From: CAXBBB01 sp963815505
GTDB taxonomy: Bacteria; Bacteroidota; Rhodothermia; Rhodothermales; BA12
Length of the DNA: 64,000 nucleotides
Assembly (NCBI GenBank): GCA_963815505.1
Contig: CAWFGU010000024.1
Coordinates: 62,001-126,000 of the forward strand
Direction of reading: 5' to 3'
The notes beneath the pieces were generated by a model. It made no database searches, was not told where the DNA came from, and saw only the letters and a list, made by a program, of their open reading frames with translations. Every line of letters begins with the position of its first letter. Within the stretch, counting starts at the first letter, position 1. The translations under genes and the position numbers were made by a program. Shown piece after piece: positions 59,389 through 64,000 of this stretch.

Positions 59389-62300
59389 ATGACCGACGTT
59401 TTGCCGACTCCGCCGACTTCCCCCCAACTCGACCCGCTCGCCCAGCCGCTTGCGCGCCACGCCAACTCGGCGCTGGACGCCTATCTGGACGCCATCTGCG
59501 ACTTGGTCTTCGCCCCGACGCGTCAGGCAGTCCGTGCGTTTGAGCAGGAAATCGATGCGAGCATAAAGACGCTCGACGCAGGGCGGGAGCCGGATGGTAA
59601 GTGGTCGGCGCAGGCGCAATGGAAGGCGGCGACGACGCATCGTAGGCAGCTGCGCGATGCGCTGGGGCAGCTAACCCAAACGCTTGAGCGCGTTGCGCCG
59701 GGGCGCAGGCTGGCGCAGGCGCGGCGTGTCCTCTGTTCGGCATGGGAGGAAGGGGCTGCGGTCGAGTCCAGATCCGTTTCTCGAACCGCCCCCGATGCGC
59801 TGTTCGCGTCTCGGAAAGACGACTCGCTTTACGTCAACTCGCGCAAGTCGATGGCGCGCATGGGACGTAGGATGCGCAAGTCGCCGCCTGAGCAGACCAT
59901 TCCGTTGGGTGAACTGGCGCGCTATCACACCGTCGTTCGCGTGCCGACGGCGCTGCTGCCCACGTTCCGCACGGTCGAGCAGGAGATAGCGCGCATCGCG
60001 GCGACGGTAGAGGCGTTAGGGACGAATGCCGTCTACGCGGCTCTGCGCGCTGAGCAGCACTGCCGCCACTACGCGTTCTTTCTCACGCCCGACGAGCGGC
60101 ACGACGTGGCATCTGCGCCCGCTACCGAGTCGGCATGGCCCGCGGTTCCGCCGACTCCGAACCCTCAGGCCGCCCAACCGGACGCGTCGTCCGGCAGCCA
60201 AGTCAGGGTCGTAGAAACCGAGGGGCGAAAGGGGGCAGACGCCATCGCCGAGGCGCGAGCGGCGGCGCTCAAACTGCGCGACTTACTGGCTGCGCAGCCG
60301 CTCGGCATCGATGCGCTGCGCGCTCAGGCGCAGAGTGCCATTCAGACGGCACACATCGATTGGACGCGAGACGTAGAGCGGGGCGGTACGTTTCTCCTAT
60401 CGATGCGCTCGCGCGCCATCGAGCCGGTTAAAGCGCTGCGTCGTCACGAGCGTGACGACGAGTGGGCCGCGTGGTACGAGCGCGTCGCTGCTCGCCTGCA
60501 CACGCTGCTCGGGGTAATGAGCATCCCGGACATCGCGCACGCGTCGCTCTCCCAGTGGTTAGATGCACTCCGCTCAGACGTCGTCGAGCCGATGGGGCGC
60601 CTGATCTCCGAAACGTCCGATCTGGTGACAGCGCCGATCGGCGAGGTGGATGCTGCATTCGAACGCTCGCCTGAAGTGGCCTACAAAGCTGTGGGGGATG
60701 CGATGCGCGAAACCCTGGGCGCTACTCGGCACGCCCAAGAGCAGATTGCGGCGCTGAGTGTCAACCAGAAGATAGAGGAAAGCGCTAAGACCCTCTCGCT
60801 GAGCATTCGAGGCCTGACCAGCGAGGTTGCCGAGTCGGTGCGGGTCAACGGACTGCATGCTCAGACGGTCATTGGGGGGGGAGGGGAGGTGGATCCAGAA
60901 ATCGGGACCCTCATCGAAACGCCGCGCTCCCACGTGAAGCGCGCTCTGGACGCGGAGGCTGAGCATCTTGGCGAGAAGGCCGCTCACCCGGTCCGCGAGT
61001 CCGTCGCCGCGCTCGTCAAGGAGATGAACGATGTGCCGTCCGTGCTGCGCTTCAACCTGGAGACGGCGCTCTCGAGCCTCACCTCGTTGGTCCGGCCCGC
61101 CGACGCAGACGAGGGCGACGAAGAGCACGACGTCGAAACCGGCGAGCAACCCATAGCGCCTGCCGAGCGCATCGCCGAGTCGCGCGATTTGGCGACCAAC
61201 GGCTTGCGCCGCTCGGCAGCGCGCCTGAGCGGACTGAGTGAGCCGCTGGCCCGCATCGTGCCGGATGCCGCCAGCTCTGCGTTCGCTCCCGTCGACCGTA
61301 TGCTCAAGCGCGTAATCGACCGATCAGGGGTGGAGGAGGGGCTGCGCGCCCAGGCCGCCGACGCGCAGCGCGAAGCGCTCGACCAGATGCGCGAGACGAC
61401 ACGCCGCATCGGCGACGGGTTCGAGCACGCTGGCTGGTGGCTGCGCAAGCATGCGCGGCTGCTGCGCGTACGCGTGCGCGGACTGCTGCGCCGGGGGCGG
61501 GAAGTCGTCGGCGTGGCGGGCGGGGGCGAGATACACGAACTCGGCACCGTCGAGGCCATCGCCGGGCTGGACACGCTGCTCGAGCGCCTCCCGGCTCCCT
61601 ACCGGCATCTGTTCTCGCTGCGTCCCGTCGCCGATCCCGACCTGCTCAAAGGCCGAACCGCCGATCTGGCGCGCATCCGGCGGCACGAGAGGCAGTGGAG
61701 AGCCGGGCTGCGCAACGCGCTCATCCTATCGGGCGCGTCCGGGTCGGGACTGACGAGTCTGGTCCGCATCGCCGAAACCGACGTGCTGGCCGATTATGAC
61801 GTGCACCGAATCGAGCTACGCTCGCGTCCGCCGTCTGCCGACGCGCTGGCGGCCCGTCTGGCCCGAGCGCTCGGGCTGCCCACCGCTGCCGGTGCGTCGC
61901 TCGCAGCGTTGCGCGGTGCCGTTCACGAGCAGCCCGCGGGTGAGCGTCCCCCTGTCGTCGTGCTCGGCGGCATGGAGCACCTGATGCTGCGCACCGTCGG
62001 CGGCGCGGACATGGCCCGCGACGTATTCCTATTCCTCTCTCAGACCGACACCCGCATTCTCTGGGTCGGAGTCGTCGGTACGTCGGGGTGGCAGGCGCTG
62101 CGAAGTGCTCTTCCCCAAGCTGCCGCACTGGTGTTGACCTACGAGGTGGGCGGACTGGGACGCGACGCGCTCGAAGAAGTCATCATGGCACGGCACGGCA
62201 AGAGCGGATTGGCGCTGCACTTCGAGCCCATCGCCGACAAAACGAGCAAGGCCGAGCGGATGCTGCTCAAAGCGCGAAAGGGAGAGATCGACACGCAGCC

Positions 62301-62790
62301 CGGACTGCGCCGCCTCTACTTCGACGAACTCTCCCGCGTCAGTGGGCAGAATCTGACGCTTGCCCTTGTCTACTGGCTCCGCTCCGTCGTCATCGATGCT
62401 GACGGCGAAGTCGTGCGCGTCCATCAACCCAATAGGCTGTCCTTCGCCTTTCTCGATAGCTTCGACCGGGCAGGAGCGTTCACGCTCAAGGCCTTCCTCG
62501 ATCACCGCAGCCTGACCATCCGTGAGTTGTCTCAGGTGATGGGCGGCGTCCCGACCCGCTCGGCCGTCGAGCAGTTCGAGCGCGTCGGCAATGTTCTGCT
62601 CATCGAACCGATGCCGACCGCAAACCAGCCCACTCCCAACCCTTCTTCTACAGAGGTTTCCTCTGCTTTCGGCGAGCGAGCGCCCGTTTTCTTCGCTTCC
62701 GGCGATGCGGATGTGCGCTACCGGTTGCGGCCGGTCGTCATTCAGCCCATCGTCGACTACCTTCGCCGCCAGAACGTGCTGCGGACGTAG
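59389..62790 (+). CDS. 1133-residue helical protein with a degenerate P-loop ATPase domain
   Basis: The first 740 residues are almost all alpha-helix, with repeated Arg/Glu-rich coiled coils. A C-terminal STAND/AAA-like domain follows. Its Walker A is SGASGSGLTSL (781-791), with Leu788 in place of the usual Lys. Its Walker B is VVVLGGMEH (856-864), with Gly860 in place of the usual Asp but E863 kept. A beta-strand (RILWVGVVGTSGW) and a winged-helix-like part (LTIRELSQVMGGVPTRSAVE) follow, and the last residues are IVDYLRRQNVLRT. ATP hydrolysis is therefore doubtful. It is probably co-transcribed with the upstream MscS gene. No characterised function is recognised; a regulatory or sensor role with the channel is an inference. 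Confidence 0.75.
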   Translation: MTDVLPTPPTSPQLDPLAQPLARHANSALDAYLDAICDLVFAPTRQAVRAFEQEIDASIKTLDAGREPDGKWSAQAQWKAATTHRRQLRDALGQLTQTLERVAPGRRLAQARRVLCSAWEEGAAVESRSVSRTAPDALFASRKDDSLYVNSRKSMARMGRRMRKSPPEQTIPLGELARYHTVVRVPTALLPTFRTVEQEIARIAATVEALGTNAVYAALRAEQHCRHYAFFLTPDERHDVASAPATESAWPAVPPTPNPQAAQPDASSGSQVRVVETEGRKGADAIAEARAAALKLRDLLAAQPLGIDALRAQAQSAIQTAHIDWTRDVERGGTFLLSMRSRAIEPVKALRRHERDDEWAAWYERVAARLHTLLGVMSIPDIAHASLSQWLDALRSDVVEPMGRLISETSDLVTAPIGEVDAAFERSPEVAYKAVGDAMRETLGATRHAQEQIAALSVNQKIEESAKTLSLSIRGLTSEVAESVRVNGLHAQTVIGGGGEVDPEIGTLIETPRSHVKRALDAEAEHLGEKAAHPVRESVAALVKEMNDVPSVLRFNLETALSSLTSLVRPADADEGDEEHDVETGEQPIAPAERIAESRDLATNGLRRSAARLSGLSEPLARIVPDAASSAFAPVDRMLKRVIDRSGVEEGLRAQAADAQREALDQMRETTRRIGDGFEHAGWWLRKHARLLRVRVRGLLRRGREVVGVAGGGEIHELGTVEAIAGLDTLLERLPAPYRHLFSLRPVADPDLLKGRTADLARIRRHERQWRAGLRNALILSGASGSGLTSLVRIAETDVLADYDVHRIELRSRPPSADALAARLARALGLPTAAGASLAALRGAVHEQPAGERPPVVVLGGMEHLMLRTVGGADMARDVFLFLSQTDTRILWVGVVGTSGWQALRSALPQAAALVLTYEVGGLGRDALEEVIMARHGKSGLALHFEPIADKTSKAERMLLKARKGEIDTQPGLRRLYFDELSRVSGQNLTLALVYWLRSVVIDADGEVVRVHQPNRLSFAFLDSFDRAGAFTLKAFLDHRSLTIRELSQVMGGVPTRSAVEQFERVGNVLLIEPMPTANQPTPNPSSTEVSSAFGERAPVFFASGDADVRYRLRPVVIQPIVDYLRRQNVLRT

Positions 62791-63170
62791 CGACTGGTCT
62801 TCAGTAGGAGCAGCGTCCGGAGATAGGAGCCAGTAGGCGATCCAGCTGCAGTTAAGAGGGTAGCCGGTCGCACTCGGCGTGTGGCCCAATCAAGATCCAG
62901 ACAACGCCTTCCGGCTTGTTCATTCCCAACGCTCTACAGTCCTCATTGACACGCGCGGGTCATACCTCCTTTCGGCTACCGACCCTCTTGAAGTGAAGCG
63001 AGGGATGGCGCGAATCGGTGTTCGGAAAGCGCGAATTGCTTGTCCGCGAGCGACTGAATGCGGGAGGCAGCTTACGCTACTAACGCCAGTAGACGGGAAG
63101 GGCGAGGTGTTTCACGCCGGAAAGAAAGCAAGAAAAGGCACGACCTCGCTCCAGTCAGAGCGGCAACGGA
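62791..63170. other. Gene-poor region
   Basis: 380 bp with lower G+C than its neighbours. A 102-codon frame from GTG at 62879 has no family features or coding-like base use. No terminator or RNA gene is visible, so the stretch is best called intergenic, perhaps with eroded DNA (see the relic beside it). Confidence 0.4.
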
Positions 63171-63365
63171 TCACCGATGCCACATAAGGCGCGCTCTGCC
63201 TTGCTCGTATTCCGCTTCTGCTTCGGCCAGCAAACCATCTAGCCGCCCCTCGTCCAGATCACGACCGATTTGTTCGTCCTACCTATCGTCGTGGTGCCGA
63301 GCAAACCACGCCGAAGGCTGAGTCGGTTCGTCGGAGGAGAGCTCGGCGATGGCTGCCTCGATTTC
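63171..63365 (-). pseudogene. Relic of an addiction-module antitoxin
   Basis: On the minus strand, EIEAAIAELSSDEPTQPSAW is followed by FARHHDDR, an in-frame stop (TAG where a Trp codon is expected), then DEQIGRDLDEGRLDGLLAEA and EAEYEQGRARLM. This resembles the antitoxin family that normally reads WDxQIxxDxxxGRLDxLxxEA. The expected start is lost: a stop (TAA) lies immediately before EIEAA. No toxin gene is adjacent. Confidence 0.6.
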
Positions 63366-63409
63366 TTAGACCCTCATGAGGATGCGGTTGGACGGCGGGA
63401 GACAAACTA

Positions 63410-64000
63410 CTATTTCCGCCCGCGCAGGGTAATCACGGGCAGGATCACCTCTTCCAGGCTCGCGCCGCCGTGCTGCATCGTGTCGCGGTAGCGGTTCTGG
63501 TAGTGGTTGTAGTTGGTCGGGTAGACGAAGTAGTAGTCCTCCTTGGCGATGATAAAGTTCTCGTTGGCCGCCTGCTGCGGCAGCCCCCACGCGTCGGGAT
63601 CGTCGATCACGATGGCGTGCTTGGAGTCGGCTTTGACCTGGCGACCGTGCTTGTAGCGCAGCGCCGTCGACGTGTCCCGATCGCCGATGACTTTGGTGTC
63701 GTGTAGGCAGCGGATGGCGCCGTGATCAGTCGTGATGACGATGGTGGCGTCCTGGTCGGCGAGGCTTTCGAGCGTTTGCCGCAGCCAGCTGTGCTCGAAC
63801 CATGTGCGCGTCAGAGCGCGGTAGGCGCGCTCGTCCGGGGCGATCTCGCGCAGCACGCTGCTTTCGCTCCGGCTGTGCGCTAGGATGTCGACGAAGTTGA
63901 CGACGATCGCCGACAGGTCCGACTGCGACAGGTCCGACGCCTTGGCGGCCAACTCGCGACCGTCCTTGGTCGAGACGATTTTCTGGTACTTCATCCGCAC
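63410..64000 (-). CDS. porX: PorX-type T9SS regulator, PglZ domain, partial (5' end off the window)
   Basis: The last 196 residues of the protein. A PglZ (alkaline-phosphatase-like) region with ATIVITTDHGAIRC, IVIDDPDAWG, FIIAKEDYYFVYPTNYNHYQ and MQHGGASLEEVILPVITL matches the C-terminal half of PorX, the response regulator that controls T9SS genes in Bacteroidota. The receiver domain is outside the window. The frame is open to the edge, so no start codon is visible. Its presence fits the two T9SS-sorted proteins in the window. Confidence 0.75.
   Translation of the reverse strand: MRMKYQKIVSTKDGRELAAKASDLSQSDLSAIVVNFVDILAHSRSESSVLREIAPDERAYRALTRTWFEHSWLRQTLESLADQDATIVITTDHGAIRCLHDTKVIGDRDTSTALRYKHGRQVKADSKHAIVIDDPDAWGLPQQAANENFIIAKEDYYFVYPTNYNHYQNRYRDTMQHGGASLEEVILPVITLRGRK

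Noticed and set aside
62879..63187. 102-codon frame from GTG
   Set aside because: No family match, no good start context, and overlaps an antitoxin relic on the other strand.
1..64000. CRISPR arrays, tRNA and rRNA genes
   Set aside because: No spaced direct repeats of CRISPR type, no tRNA cloverleaf and no rRNA were recognised by eye; a dedicated scan could still find one.

Overview
The window looks like a high-G+C member of the Bacteroidota/Rhodothermota group (Rhodothermales-like). The evidence is two secreted proteins ending in type IX secretion (T9SS) sorting domains, the C-terminal half of a PorX-type T9SS regulator at the right edge, a HmuY/HmuR-like haem uptake pair, further TonB-dependent receptors, a LytTR regulator, an sdhCDAB operon, and few Shine-Dalgarno sites. 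The lineage is an inference; no rRNA or tRNA gene was seen to confirm it.

Layout. 1-7.6 kb: end of an antitoxin gene, valS, and small, secreted or membrane genes (STAS-like, lipase, tandem DUF1990, M28 peptidase with PDZ). 8-12.2 kb: a very large repeat-built surface protein with a T9SS tail. 12.3-18.6 kb: a membrane protein, the hmuY/hmuR-like pair, a divergent LytTR regulator and an MFS transporter. 18.9-25 kb: a TonB-dependent receptor followed by a T9SS protein with a near-perfect 1.3-kb internal duplication. 25-25.6 kb: a gene-free stretch rich in palindromes. 25.6-34.2 kb: envelope and housekeeping genes (calcineurin-like phosphatase, glycosyltransferase, gluQ, rsmI, DUF721, esterase, deacetylase). 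34.3-36.4 kb: an LptF/G-type permease whose 5' end is duplicated around a DUF433/DUF5615 toxin-antitoxin module. 36.5-43.3 kb: a FecA-like receptor, metallo-beta-lactamase protein, cupin hydroxylase, DinB-like protein and MscS channel. 43.4-47.5 kb: a pspA three-gene operon, enoyl-CoA hydratase and CBS/CorC protein. 47.7-54.6 kb: an inactive-looking L,D-transpeptidase homologue, sdhCDAB and citrate synthase. 55.2-62.8 kb: an RNase E/G variant, an outer-membrane barrel, a second MscS channel and an 1133-residue helical protein with a degenerate P-loop NTPase domain. 62.8-64 kb: an antitoxin relic and partial porX.

The genes read mainly as envelope biology: nutrient import through TonB receptors, T9SS export under PorX-type control, lipopolysaccharide transport, mechanosensitive and PspA stress responses, and a TCA block (sdhCDAB, gltA).

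Single-base frameshifts run through the window, including essential genes (valS, gltA, rng). Most are probably uncorrected sequencing indels. Broken genes are therefore given as whole loci with the breaks noted. A few lesions (the antitoxin relic, and the same one-base loss in both copies of the 1.3-kb repeat) could be real.
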